64,000 nt of DNA, taken from Fragilaria crotonensis (taxonomy: Eukaryota; Bacillariophyta; Fragilariophyceae; Fragilariales; Fragilariaceae). A program made the translations under genes and the position numbers. Shown here in pieces: positions 1-11,265 of the stretch (positions are counted from its first letter, which is position 1; each line of letters begins with the position of its first letter). Location of the stretch: assembly GCA_022925895.1 (NCBI GenBank), contig JAKSYS010000063.1:1-64000 (forward strand), in the 5' to 3' direction. Below the pieces are notes generated by a model. It was given only the letters and a program-made list of their open reading frames with translations. It did no database searches and was not told the DNA's origin.

Positions 1-875
1 CAGGGGACAGATCTAGACATCGGACGATCCGGAATTCCAGGGGTGTATCAAGGGTAGCGTCCACTGGATGAAGGCAACGGTACTATGTCGAGATCACAGA
101 GGTATACAGATTCCCATCACTTGCTACAGCGGTACAGGTGTCAAGAGTTGCCTCGTTTCACAGAATGCGACAACTGTGTCATCAAATGCACGACTGCAGT
201 CACACGATTTCGAGCTTGACACGACCCCAGGCGTGCGCGACCGCGCCAGAAATGTCATTGGTCACAAGTGTCAGAGTAGGTCCGAGGTTGATCGGTTGCC
301 ACATTTTGATCCCCGAGCGACGTCACTCGTAGTGCTTCCCACAGGATGGCTGCCACTGTATCAGAGGACTGCCAAACCTCGATCAGGTCGAACATAAATG
401 TTGTTGTGCTGACAGCGTTTCGAGAAAGCTCTGACTTTTGGACGATCGCAGAGAAGGGTTCTCAAAACCGTTTTCTTGACACCACGATCACCCCAGCCAA
501 ATTCGCAGGTTGATAGATTCGAAAGCAACTACCTTCACGTAAGTCTCGCATCTGAAGGTTTCGGCAAGCCCGACGTCCGTCCGTATGAGAGGTAATCCGA
601 TTTTCTGTGAAACGAAGACCGACATCATATTGACAGTCAGATTAATGTTTCTGGGGCGACCCATTTGCACTTCTAGTAACATAAGCAGTCACGTGGCGAT
701 CCCTGCTAACGCAGTCGTACATGATTCCAACTGAGGCCTTGTTCAAATGTAGCTGTAAACGACATAGTTGATTTTCTAGGTCTCAACGATGTGGTCTGCT
801 GACGCGATAGGCTTTGAATGCTCCCAAAGGAAAAGCATGGAAGAAGTGACGCTCCAGCAGAACAGGCGCAAAACA
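1..875. other. stretch without a supported gene
   Basis: I see no reading frame here that I can support. A plus-strand frame of about 109 codons (68-397) and a minus-strand frame of 64 codons (488-682) show no domain, start context or splice signals. The end of an upstream gene could lie in the minus strand of this stretch, but nothing decides it. Confidence 0.3.
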
Positions 876-1772
876 CTATGGATTCCGATTCTGATCGGGC
901 AAGATATTTGAATCATCATTCGTCGCTCGACTTTGGTCTGTCACGTCAATTGCAGAATCATCGTTCAGTACAATCCTTCTGTTGCTACCGATCCCTAACG
1001 CTCGAGCAGCGGCTGACTCTCCGAAGAAGGTATCTAGGACCCAGCAGAGTGTTGCCAGCGGAAGGATATCTGTGAATGGCAAGATTTCTTCTGCGAATTC
1101 AAGGACCAGGACGACGTTGCTACCGTAGAACAAGTTTCGCATCAAGAGAGCAGCAATCGGCGCCCAAACAACGTCTGTTACCTCACCAACGATGGAAGCA
1201 ATTCTGAGGAACTACCAATAACATCAATAATGATACAAAGACCTAACTTGGCAATGTCAATGGGGATAGGACTAAACGTGGGGAGCAGGGAAATCAAAGT
1301 GAGAAATGGAAAGTGGAAGTTACGTGCCCTGAAATGTGACAGTGTTCCGTGTGATAACTCACGTATATTTTGCTTGGTTGGCTTTCACGAACCGCTTCTT
1401 GGATCCATCGGCATCGACTGGATTCTCCAACTGCTCTCCAAGTTTCGACGTTATCCATTCTCCGACTTTGGTTAGTTGCGATGCAGTGATTGTGGCCAAA
1501 ACTCCAAAAACGATCGTTGCTAGCACTTGCCCAATTACGAGGGACAAAAATCGTGTCTTGAGTGCGCTCCAGAAGACACCAGAGACAACGACAGGATCCA
1601 CAATTTGACTCCCATCAAATGTTTCTATCGTCGATGTCAGAATGGACGAGGGAAGATTGGCGAAATGACAAGCGACCCCTGGACGGGAAATAGGATGAGG
1701 TACAATGAATGCATGAGACGAAACACTCAACAAGGCAAGCGAAACGATCCGCAGCGTCGTATTTGTCCTCAT
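876..1772 (-). CDS. spliced small membrane protein with plastid-type leader
   Basis: Function unknown. Two exons: 1772-1363 and 1203-876, joined across a 159-bp intron (donor GTGAGT at 1362, acceptor TTCCTCAG ending at 1204). Exon lengths 410 + 328 give a continuous frame of 245 residues. I chose the Met at 1772 rather than 1829 because it directly starts a signal peptide (MRTNTTLRIVSLALLSVSSH) followed by AFIVP, matching the diatom ASAFAP-type plastid leader. Downstream are about three hydrophobic segments, one near residues 75-100 (SLVIGQVLATIVFGVLATI) and others in exon 2 (VTDVVWAPIAALL and ILPLATLCWVL). The motif EEILPFTDILPLAT recalls conserved small plastid membrane proteins of algae, but I cannot name the family. 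The C-terminus is polar (Asp/Asn-rich). Splicing and leader are seen directly; the plastid location is inferred. Confidence 0.6.
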
Positions 1773-2419
1773 CGTGAAATCTGAGCGCGCAGAGAGGAGG
1801 AACTTGGCGAAGGTCAAATAGGATCCCAAGGCTATGGTGGGATGAGGGAGGGCAACGCGTTACGCGTGTCGTGAATTGCCATGGCGGCGATTGTTCGAAG
1901 TTCGAACAGAATCCCTAATACTGTACGGCTTGTACGACTTATGAATACTCGTTACTCGCATGCAACAGAGCAGCACACTCCAGAATTCGTAATAAACGTT
2001 ACTGGAGTACTGGGTTACTGTAGTAGGAGTACTGTCTTACATTACACCAGACCCCGTACAAGTACTTAGCCAACAGCCATGAGCACGAAATAGAACTACA
2101 GTCCCAGGTACGAGTACCTTTTGGAGTATTGGTAGTCTACCGATAGCTAGAGAGAGTAGCTTGCTCAAGTGTACTCTGTATGTTAGTAGTTTACTGTTTT
2201 ACTATTTAACTCCTGTTATGGTTGATGGTCGATAATACTGTGAAACTCGGAGTAAAGTGCAATAGAGTAGAGAATGGTTCGAGGACGCACATAATGGACT
2301 ATGTAAGTCTGCATTGTACTGCTATGAGAATTACTACATGAGCAACACCAGTTCGACTTGAAAGCAACGCCCTCACCAGAGTATAGTACGATAACTTCGA
2401 TGGCATTAAATTGCTGTAG
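1773..2419. other. intergenic, GTAC-rich
   Basis: Spacer between two minus-strand genes. From about 1990 to 2180 it is rich in GTAC and AGTACT words, as in other spacers of the window. The 5' part would hold the promoter of the 876-1772 gene; no TATA box or other site stands out. Confidence 0.3.
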
Positions 2420-3235
2420 GCACTCTTTTGATTGTTCAACAATAGAAAACTTGGTGATCGGATCAAATTTGATTCCCACTCCAGAGGGATCCTGCATTCG
2501 ACTAACACCGTCGTCGCTTCCTTTTGAGGAAGAAAAACAATGTTGAGACCTTGTACTGCTGGATGGGGCGAAAGCCTTTCGACTTTGTCGGAACAGCAGG
2601 ATATCCACGCTGTTCGGCGATGGCACCAGATGGGCCGAACCCTTTGTTGAGGCAATTCAAACTGTCCCAAACCTTCTCAGGTCGACAGCATGGAAATTCC
2701 TGCTCAACAAAGCCCAGCTGCTGATAAAAGGCCCTACTCTACTGTCCTTAACAAAGACGCAGTTGATGGCACACACATCATCGGATCAGGCCAAATGCCA
2801 GCAATTCCTCGCATTGGCAAACCCGAGGGTGACACTACATTTACATATTTGTAAAAGCATCCAACACATTGCCTCCATCTGGAGTGCCTCCCAGGACATC
2901 CATGTCCAGTGCATCCTGCAAAAAAATTATCATTTGCTTCAATTGAGACGGATCCGTTAGCCTGATGGTCAGCCCTTGCAACACAGCGTTGGTATCTGCA
3001 AATTTGGGAAGGACCCTATAGCAGCTTGAGCCCTCCTATCAGGTCTCCATCCTCCTGCAGCCGCGAAAGAAACCACGCCTGCTTCAACAAGGAGTGACCG
3101 TCGAGATCTATCGACTTGGCCATGAAATTCAAGACGAGTTTGGCCAGTTCGATCCTTGACCGGCTGCAGACCAGAAAATCCAGTGGCACTATTCATAAGT
3201 ACTGCCGAAGCAACAGCGAGGGCATGACACTTCAT
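2420..3235 (-). pseudogene. plastid-lumen-type VOC/glyoxalase-like protein, frame-disrupted
   Basis: VOC-superfamily (glyoxalase/bleomycin-resistance fold) protein of the plastid-targeted type known from plants and algae; substrate unknown. The start at 3235 gives a signal peptide (MKCHALAVASAVLMNSATGF), then a twin-arginine stretch (RSRRSLLVEAGVVSFAAAGG) pointing to Tat import into the thylakoid lumen. Successive frames then give family segments in order: VLPKFADTNAVLQGLTI, LKQMIIFLQDALDMDVLGG, YVNVVSPSGLPMRGIAGI, FYQQLGFVEQEFP, GQFELPQQ, HLVPSPNSVDILL, LSPHPAVQGLNIVFLP, and QDPSGVGIKFDPITKF. The frame changes about eight times, each time as if one base were missing from a homopolymer (for example four T instead of five near 2860). 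That can be decay or uncorrected sequencing error; conservation of every segment favours the latter. The 3' end is uncertain. Confidence 0.65.
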
Positions 3236-3553
3236 TGTTGACGTCGATGCAAGACAAGGATTGACCTTGGAATTGAACTTTATCACTCGTCCCCATGTGT
3301 TCCGTAGACTACCGCAATAGTGGGCTTGATGTTGGAAGAATGAGCTTTCGATACAGCCCACAGCGTAAACCCACTTCTGAAAGTCTTTCCAACCTACTGG
3401 AGTACATGAAATTTCGATTTATCATGGAATGGAGATACATCCAAGTAAACATTAAAGTAGTCACATCTATATCCTACATCATTCTTCTCAAACCATGCAA
3501 ATACACGGAAAGTCGATGATCATGCTAGTAGCGCACATCACTTATACATATAA

Positions 3554-3976
3554 TCATGGCTTTGCGGCATGCTCTTCACTTCTTGACGAACTCACCACTG
3601 ACATTGATTCAACAACTTCACTCAACTCGTTCATTCTATCTGGAGCAAGAACGAGAAGTCCTTCCAAGAGTTTCTGATCCTTTTCTGAGCGCTGCTTCCC
3701 TCGCCATACAGTTCCCGCTGCATGAAACAGACTTGTCTCATCATCAAGAAATCGAGATATGCTTGTTATCGAGCTTGTTGGTGTCAAAACTGTTGATGTT
3801 GTGTTGCTGACAAGGGAATCCGATTCATCTAGTGGATTGTTGGGTGTATGGGAGCCAGACAGCAAGGACGGCTCAGAGTGCCCTTCTGCTGCGTTGCAAC
3901 GTCGACTCTGATCCCTCTTGAGAGCATCGATGACTTTACGTGTCTTGGACTTTACTCTTGAGTCGTTGCTGCTCAT
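3554..3976 (-). CDS. small Ser-rich hypothetical protein
   Basis: A 140-codon frame starting MSSNDSRVKSKTRK. It has a basic N-terminus, a long Ser/Thr-rich and probably disordered middle, and a short predicted helix near residues 100-115 (KLLEGLLVLAPDRMNEL). No domain is recognised. A similar hydrophobic motif (FLDGLLQLSPK) occurs near the end of the next minus-strand gene at 4405-4848, so the two may be distant tandem relatives. No intron or targeting signal is visible. The frame is open but its coding status is not proved. Confidence 0.4.
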   Translation of the reverse strand: MSSNDSRVKSKTRKVIDALKRDQSRRCNAAEGHSEPSLLSGSHTPNNPLDESDSLVSNTTSTVLTPTSSITSISRFLDDETSLFHAAGTVWRGKQRSEKDQKLLEGLLVLAPDRMNELSEVVESMSVVSSSRSEEHAAKP

Positions 3977-4404
3977 CGGGAATAAAGACGATTGTAATGG
4001 GCGTCTTCAGCGATTGTCTGGCGAAGTATGTATTTCATGTCGAATTTGGCCGAGTAGGTCTACTGAGTGTATATTTTACGACAGCGCGTTCATGTTTGCA
4101 CTGATGCTGTTTTTATCCACGAATACGTTTTGGGGCGTTCAGAAACCAATTCGGACATTTTCGTTGATGCATGCAAAATTTGGAAGACATCACTCTCTAA
4201 TGTAGTCATGCAAGCATACTACTACTACCGGTAGGTGACAACATCAACAGACTTTAGCAAGCATGTATCTGATGGCTAAAAGGTGATAACATCAATAAAC
4301 GTATCGAATAGCTTAGCTTATGCGTAGAGTGCACAAGATTCACGACTCCGACAAAGTAACGGAGCAAAAAAGATGAAAGAATCTGGCTTGTACTTCCGGT
4401 CTTC

Positions 4405-4848
4405 TCAATCATTGAGGGAGAAATCACCCATGCGCCCAGATAGCCCTGCTAAGGGACTACTAGTGGCAGGGGTAGCCAAAGTCTTTGGTGACAATTGAAG
4501 CAAACCATCCAAAAAGTCAGAGTTGGGCTTTGTGCAAGCGTCGCACTGGCAATTTAAATGGCAGGGCAGACGAAGTGTTCTGGGGCCCCGAACGGGAATT
4601 TGAGGTTGAGCTGTCGTCGGCATGAGTCTTTCCAATGATGCGAAGGTCGACGCCATTCCAAGGGAAGAAGACGCAGAGCGACCTGACGATGCTGAGCCGT
4701 AGGAGGAACCAGTATTAACCGACGAATCGCCAGTGCTGCGTTCGATTGTTTTGTTGTAAGTGCTGTCTTCGATCGTTTTGTTGTAACCTATGCCTCGATT
4801 CTCCCTACTTTTCTTGTTTCCAAACTTTGCGAATCCAAACTTGTTCAT
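4405..4848 (-). CDS. small Ser-rich hypothetical protein
   Basis: I chose the Met at 4848 (MNKFGFAKFGNKKSREN). The frame can be extended upstream to 5022, but that part looks like non-coding spacer with GTAC words. The 147-residue product has a basic start, a short duplication of about nine residues (YNKTIEDST / YNKTIERST, near residues 22-40), a Ser/Gly/Ala-rich linker, a Cys-rich patch (CHLNCQCDAC, near residue 97) that could bind a metal, and a hydrophobic FLDGLLQLSP motif. I do not recognise the family. It sits head-to-tail with the gene at 3554-3976. Confidence 0.42.
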   Translation of the reverse strand: MNKFGFAKFGNKKSRENRGIGYNKTIEDSTYNKTIERSTGDSSVNTGSSYGSASSGRSASSSLGMASTFASLERLMPTTAQPQIPVRGPRTLRLPCHLNCQCDACTKPNSDFLDGLLQLSPKTLATPATSSPLAGLSGRMGDFSLND

Positions 4849-5859
4849 AATGGCGCAGATATAAGGTAGAGTAGAGTTGCAAACGCCGACTCTGATGATT
4901 GCTTGGATGGTGAAAGAGAGTTGCGACTGTGTCAACAAAGGAAGAACGAGTGGCTGAGTGGCACTAGAGTAGGAGTACCTACCCTTGTACTGCCGTACTC
5001 GGGAAACGAACTTCAAGGGCATCTCGAAAATCAGAGTTTATTTATGTACCCCGTAGCTTCTACGTTGCCAGATTACCACACATAGGTGCGTTTCCTGGTG
5101 TCCGAAGTGGTCTCTCCCATCTGCTGTACTCCGAGTAGCACGTGACGTGCCTGAAATACATGATTATGACGTCGCAGACGTTTGAAGAAGACGTGTTCGC
5201 AACCAGGCAGAAGGCGGAGTCTTATGATTAAGGGTTCAGCGAAGGTCGGTTATTGAGAGATTTAGCTGTCCTTTGCCTGAAATGAAACCGTGATGTGACG
5301 GAACTTCCGGAAGTTCTGCCAACTATGGAACTCCGATTATGTCGAATGTACAGCTTCAGAATCCTGTACCTTCTGATCCCAATCGAACCGCATTCCTCTA
5401 TTACACATGTTTGAAAATGTCTGACCAAGTCGGAGTCCAAGCTGGGCAACGATGATTCAAAAATTGATAACAGCATATATGAGTTGGGAACAGCAAGAAT
5501 GAAATAGTCCACGACGCAACTATCACAAATTACAGTAACCAGTAGTAGAAGCACGGAGTACCAGTACTGTACTCCTACTCCGGAGTGCGGAATAAAACGC
5601 TGTTCAAGCAGGCGTTGCTTGATATGTTTCGTATGTTGTACAATGTACCAGGTATGTGTAGTGCTCGTATCGACACCCAGGTGATGCCAGGAATGTACTC
5701 CCTATCATTTTTGCTTGTTGAATTTACTATCATACATGTATCACGTACGGTGGTACAAGTAGGAATACTTGCATAACATTGAGTAATCAGGAATGTTTTC
5801 ACAATTTATAACATTATAGAACACGGATCGTTGTATGTGTCGCATTTAACACGACAATG
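4849..5859. other. intergenic, no gene seen
   Basis: Spacer before the first tRNA gene. It contains GTAC/ACTCC words near 4970-5000 and 5550-5590 and short low-quality frames only. No repeat or RNA structure was recognised. Confidence 0.3.
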
Positions 5860-5931
5860 TCCGACATAGTATAGTGGCTAGTATCCCCGCCTGTCACGCG
5901 GGAGACCGGGGTTCGATTCCCCGTGTCGGAG
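5860..5931 (+). tRNA. trnD-GUC: tRNA-Asp (anticodon GTC)
   Basis: A 72-nt cloverleaf: acceptor stem TCCGACA pairing with TGTCGGA, D arm with TAGTATAGTGGCTAGTA, anticodon loop CTGTCAC carrying GTC, and T arm CGGGG-TTCGATT-CCCCG (box B GGTTCGATTCC). The discriminator base is G. No intron and no encoded CCA, as expected for a eukaryotic nuclear gene. A T-rich stretch (gaccttttg) follows within 10 bases and may act as a weak Pol III terminator. Confidence 0.95.
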
Positions 5932-7987
5932 TGACCTTTTGCGGTTATAGAATGGTGAAGATGACTGACAACACTGAACGACCCGCACGGAAGATCGCAA
6001 TGGACTCTACGTCATGAAGGAGATTTTGCTTTTGTAGCTCAAAATCTACTGCCCTTATCGTTTCAACATCTTGACGATCCTACCATTCGATCCTCGCACT
6101 GCCATTTGTCACATCTACATCCCCCATTCCTTTTCACCATAGTAAGTGAGACACCTAGTACTTGAGGAGCACATTAATGTTCGTCAGTATTATTCTGTCA
6201 CTATCTCATTTTTCACCCTTGGGGCCAGCACCATAAAATGCAGCCACCTTGAAATGGACATCTCATATATAGTCTTGTATAGAAGAGATTAGGATTTTGT
6301 GCTATGTAAAAGTCACCAAACAAAAACAGAAGCAAGATTTATCACCAAGGCAACAGCTGTTTCATTTTGTTTTGAGCAAGAAAGATCCTCCAAATGGCAG
6401 GTCGCACAAGTTTAACCAACATCAAACACACATTTTAGCAATCTTACAAAATCTAATTAATGGTTGTTTGCCCAGTGTTCAGCCCATAGTTCTTGCTTTG
6501 CAACATCAACTTAAACACAACATTCCTCTCCTCCATGCATACAGCACAATCATCATGTCCCAAAGAAAGGCTTCAGAGCACGATGCACACGTGCTCCTTA
6601 CGCATGGCAGAAGGAACTATGACAAAAATCACAGTCTGACAAGGTCTGGAAGAAAACCTCCCAAGGACAACTTTTTCAAAGTTAGCATCCTCAAGAAGAA
6701 AATGGCAAAACTCAATTACAGGCGGGATAGTACCGACGTTGTGGCTGGGTACCCTTGGTTATGCTGATCACCTCGCTCCTTAAAAGAAAACGTATATGGA
6801 GGATTCCTATGTCCAGGGCGACGTACACTACTGTCCACTATGAATGCCAATTCTCTAAGCAAATTTGATTTTTGGTAATCAATTTTTGCTGAGTAAGCAA
6901 AGAATTTGAGTCTCCGTTAGCAAATTTGCTTCTTGTAAGCAAATTATTAAAGCAATCCCATTCTGTCAGCAAATCTGTCTTGCTGTAAGCAATTGTTTTT
7001 GCAGACGTCAGCTGCACAATAATCACGCCGGCAGATCCCGTTTCACACCAGCCAGCAGACTTCGCACAGAAATGATTTCTTCCCCGGCCCAGCCAGCGCG
7101 ATTTCATCTTCATTTACGATTCGACAGTCCATTTTGCCGGTCCTTCCAGAGTACTTGTTCTCTAGTAATAGCTGCTTATTGCACTACTCCTATGGTACTA
7201 GTACTAGGCGACTTCCCTTGAGGATAATTTATAGCTAGTTTGCAAATACGAAAATCAAAGCATCATTTTATGCAGTACTACTGGAGTACCAGAGACTTCT
7301 TGGAGAACATGTATTGCATATACCTGGTACTGAATTACTTGTACTAGATAAAAATCCAGCAATCATAAACCCGAACAAGATTTGGTGTTGAAGATGAAGC
7401 ATCAAAGCCTTTGATAAACAACGGCAAAAACATCATTTTCGTTTTTGCGAATGTTAGGTTTAAGGTTTAACTATGAAAAACCTACAATATCCTAAGTTAG
7501 CCCATTTCTGTGCTACATCCTAAATGGCAACAATGTCTGATGTCTGGGGTAATCGTTGATCTCAATTTTCAATGCAAATAATTGCCTAGCAAAAGGCATG
7601 ACTTGTGTTCAGATGCACCAAAGCCTATTCCATTTTCCTAGCAAATGGCACTATTCAATTTCCTTCTTGTTGTCAAGGATCATCAGTGAATTGCTACCAC
7701 TGCATCCTCCTAATGTTCTGGCCCTCTCAAGATGATTGTATATGTTTCATCTGCAGGATTGATAATGTCAAGAATGCTGACAATCACATCATCCTCCTCA
7801 GCATTCACGTCCATATTAAATCGTGCTGCTCAAGAATGCTGTTGTTAACACGGCTGCAGCAGTGCTGGAATGAATGCAACACAGGATAAATAGGGTCTCA
7901 TTTGAATAAACCAAAAAACATAGATTTTGCAAGTAAAAACTATAGTTGACAGCCATGGGCAAGTATCTAAAATATAAACAAAGAGGA
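5932..7987. other. spacer between two inverted tRNA-Asp genes
   Basis: About 2 kb with no supported gene. A plus frame of 156 codons (6297-6767) has no recognisable features. Around 6840-7000 the motif GCAAATTTG/AGCAAAT recurs several times; a looser relative (TCAGCAGATTTG) recurs at about 56440-56630. GTAC words occur near 7190-7330. Confidence 0.35.
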
Positions 7988-8058
7988 CTCCGACACGGGA
8001 ATCGAACCCCGGTCTCCCGCGTGACAGGCGGGGATACTAGCCACTATACTATGTCGGA
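7988..8058 (-). tRNA. trnD-GUC: tRNA-Asp (GTC), one base short in the T arm
   Basis: Same sequence as the gene at 5860-5931 but on the other strand and 71 nt long: the run of four C closing the T stem has only three. With the acceptor stem kept at seven pairs the T loop becomes six nucleotides and one stem pair becomes G-T, so the molecule may be non-functional. The flanks are unrelated to those of the first copy, so the duplication seems limited to the tRNA itself. The missing base is a homopolymer loss like those in nearby protein genes, so an assembly error is equally likely. Confidence 0.8.
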
Positions 8059-8376
8059 TTCGATGAACATTCTGATAAAATTTGCAAATAAGACTATTGT
8101 CAACTGGGATTTATTCCTTTCGCACGCGATTTCTCGAAAAGTCATAATTGGCACGATGTAATACATTGCGCCTGACGATGATGAGAAGGAAAAACGATGA
8201 AAGATGCATGATGCACTGGAATTGGGAGATGTCACGATGTCAGATGCAATTTGCAGTTCCGAAATTGCGGAAATGCTTGTGATAAATGTCGACGATTAGC
8301 TGCAGTACTTGAATTAGTGTCGCCTCCAGAGCGATGGTGAACACGAACCAAAAGACATAGCATTTAAATTGTCAAG

Positions 8377-10842
8377 TTATTTCGTTGCTGCTACGCTTTT
8401 CGATAACTGGGCCAGACAGTTCAGAATTAGGAAGATAGCAGCGAAGAGAAACGAGGGGCGAAGACGGCCCATACCATGAGATGACGCCGCATGACTGACA
8501 CTGAGATGCAAGAAATGGCGGTCTCAGAACTTGGTATGCAGAATACCACTTCAATTCTGGAACCAACAACAAACCAAACAACTCCCATCCGAATGTGTTC
8601 AGGAAAGAGAACTCCTCCGAACACAAAATTAAATTCCATGGAAGCGATGAAGGCTGCAGACAGGTGAAGTCGGTTGAACGCGCAAGCGTGGTTAGTGGCA
8701 AAGAAGGAATGTCGAATGACTAATCGCCAAAGGAACGCGTGTACTGCAGGAGCAATCTGTAGAGGGTAACGAAGAGAGGCCTTAGCGAGTGTAGAGCGGT
8801 CGCTGTTGACTCACAACTTGCATGCCAACTTACTTTTTGCTTATTGAGTTGCTGCAAGATCCACACTTGAATGCAGACCAGGATAAGTGATGCCGTCGCT
8901 GATGGTCCGGTCACTATCATAATGCCAATCCCAATCTTGATTGTCACCAACAATTTATCCTGCTGCCTGACCACCACACAATAAACAGCATGCACGATTC
9001 CGATTACCCAAAGAACCAACGCAATGCGGCAGAAGGTGTAGCCATTTCGGTCCGCGTTGGGATCTCGTTTCTCCCATGAGAGGAAAAGGAAGGCAAGAGT
9101 TGCAAGATCTAATCGGACGTGAGCTTTCTCCTCACGTCCCAAAAGTAGCGTGCGAGCGTAGGCGAGGACCATGATGCATGACAGAAATGCTAGCGAATGG
9201 TGAATCGTGTGCATAGGGATCGATGGATCCGTTCCATGGCCGGTAATCAGTAGCTCGTGACACCGTGCCAGAAGTGGCAGTAGCAATGGCAGCCTTGCGT
9301 CACCAGCTTCAGCTCTCTGCATCCAAAGTCGCTTTGAAATTGCTAAACATATAACGGACAACGAGAAGGCAGTGATTGACTGTTCGTTCTCGATGTAGGA
9401 GTTCCCAAATGTAAGCACACCACACGTGAATACTACGAACACCACAGTAAGCCACTCCTCCAATTTCAGTCGCGAATGGGTTAGCCGACGAACGTCAACC
9501 AATGCAACGAGAGAAGAAAACAACATGGCGCCAATGAGAATACCACCCAATACCATGCCGCTACTGTCGAATCTTGTCCACACTCGCTTTCCTAGAAGCG
9601 TGGCCTCGTCTAGAAAAGTTTTGAATTTTATCGATGCAGCCGAGAAAGGAGCAGCTAGACCATTTGATGCCAACGCCTCTTCGTAAGACTTGACGGCGTC
9701 CTGAAGCAAGATGCTGAGTTCCTTCAATGGTAACCGATTCGCCTGGGAGGAGTATTCCGTAAGATATCGCCATACCTGGCCAGCATTGAGCGCCAATGCC
9801 AACGTCGTATTCTGATCAGCGACTCCCGGAAGTAGCGATGGCACCAAGCCTCCAATGTTCGCATATGGTATGGGTATGCCCAATGCCAGTGAGACTGTCG
9901 GTACTATATCAATCTGTGACAACTCCGTCACATCGCCTTGTCGTGGCGGGCAAGCATCGGACGCATGGACGAAAAGGGCTGCATTGACTTCTTCTACCGT
10001 TCCGCCTCCGTGATTCCCATCCTCCGTCATGCCATGATCTCCAAACACTAGAGTCAAGATACAAAATTTGGAAGATTCAAGTTCCGACAAGGTTGAGTCG
10101 AGAATCTCATCCATCTGGTGCAGTTTCCGATGCATAAACTCCGTATTTGGTCCATAGGTGTGTCCAACGTGATCTACCCCTAAGAGTGCGCCACCACCAC
10201 ATCCAATTCTCCCTTTTCAGGTCATCTAAAAGAGGTGGCAGGTATTCGAGACATCCATTGTCTACTGTGTCTAAGTCGCGTGTATTGAAACTTGGAAAGG
10301 ATGGGCCTCCTTCCACTGGTGGGAAACAAATCGACCCACGTGTCATCGCCGACGAATCCCAAGCGAGAACCCTTTCGGGCCAAAAAATCAATCCACGAAT
10401 CGTCTTCGACATATCCTCCTCCCAAATTCCCCGAAATTTCCGCGAATGTGGGAAGACCGCCTGTGGTGAGTCCCTTGAGGCGCTGCATCGTGACTGTCGG
10501 TGGGTCAGCAACGAATTTCAAGAGTGTGGCATCCTTGCGTTGCAATCGGCGGCCAAAGGAGTGTGGAAGCTCGTACTGTGCAAAATCAAATCGTAGGGCA
10601 TCCACGACAATTACCACCAGCTTGTCCACGGATGGTTTCATCCAACAGTCAAAAGATTCGTTGTCAGGGATTTCAAAGTCAACCATTCCAAGTGTCTCGT
10701 GAAGAAGCGATTGCGCATCATGACAGGTCGATGAGCGAGGTAAAGATTTCTTGGCAAGAAAGAAGGAGGAACTGAAGATATAAAGGCCTAGAAGTGTTAT
10801 TAGAGGATTAAGGAACGGAAGGATGGTAGACAACTTTGCCAT
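8377..10842 (-). pseudogene. PIGO: PIG-O-like GPI ethanolamine-phosphate transferase, frame-disrupted
   Basis: PIG-O adds phosphoethanolamine to the third mannose of the GPI anchor in the ER membrane. The N-terminus (start 10842) has one membrane anchor (residues 10-30), then the alkaline-phosphatase-like lumenal domain: VVIVVDALRFDF, DPPTVTMQRLKGLTTGGLPTF, FVGDDTWVDLFP, then in other frames FPSFNTRDLDTVDNG, GVDHVGHTYGPN, and GDHGMTEDGNHGGG (metal site). A multi-spanning hydrophobic C-terminal half follows, ending with RRHLMVWAVFAPRF typical of the family. All conserved blocks are present and in order, but the frame changes at about 10300, 10203, 10182 and at several points between 8700 and 8400. 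At least two breaks are single-base homopolymer losses. It is either a recent pseudogene or a whole gene with assembly errors. Confidence 0.7.
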
Positions 10843-11265
10843 GGTGCACCCAGTTACCGATCATGGCAGTGAGTCGTATGATAATGCACGAGTTGGTTTT
10901 TTCAAACTACGAAGTGAGAATCTATGCAGTATGCAGTTTGTATGCGTTATGCGTACGTTATACTACATACAGTACACGGTACCTTGTACGTATTATGACT
11001 TGCAGCAACTGGAGCTTGAATGACATGACATATTACAGTACATAGTACACGACTATATTGTACCGGTAGTGTCGTATGAGTTGTGGTGTATCGCGATTGG
11101 CGATGTACTACTAGTACAGATTGTCATACTTCGTGCTTTCTGTGTATCATATGCACAAAAGGTTACAGGCGACTGCAGACGCGGTGACGCGGACGACAAT
11201 TCCAACTTTCGAGCAGTACATGTGTGAACTTCAAGCATGGTTGTCGTCTGAGAACTGTAACTGTC
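10843..11265. promoter_or_regulatory. divergent intergenic region between PIG-O and MATE
   Basis: The two flanking genes point away from each other, so both promoters should lie here. The stretch 10960-11120 is dense in GTAC/AGTACA words (tacagtacacggtaccttgtacg and similar). I see no convincing TATA box or known factor site. Confidence 0.35.

Noticed and set aside
68-397. 109-codon plus-strand frame at the window start
   Set aside because: No domain and no usable start context; likely chance.
6297-6767. 156-codon open frame between the tRNA genes
   Set aside because: No recognisable domain or targeting signal; its sequence looks like translated spacer.
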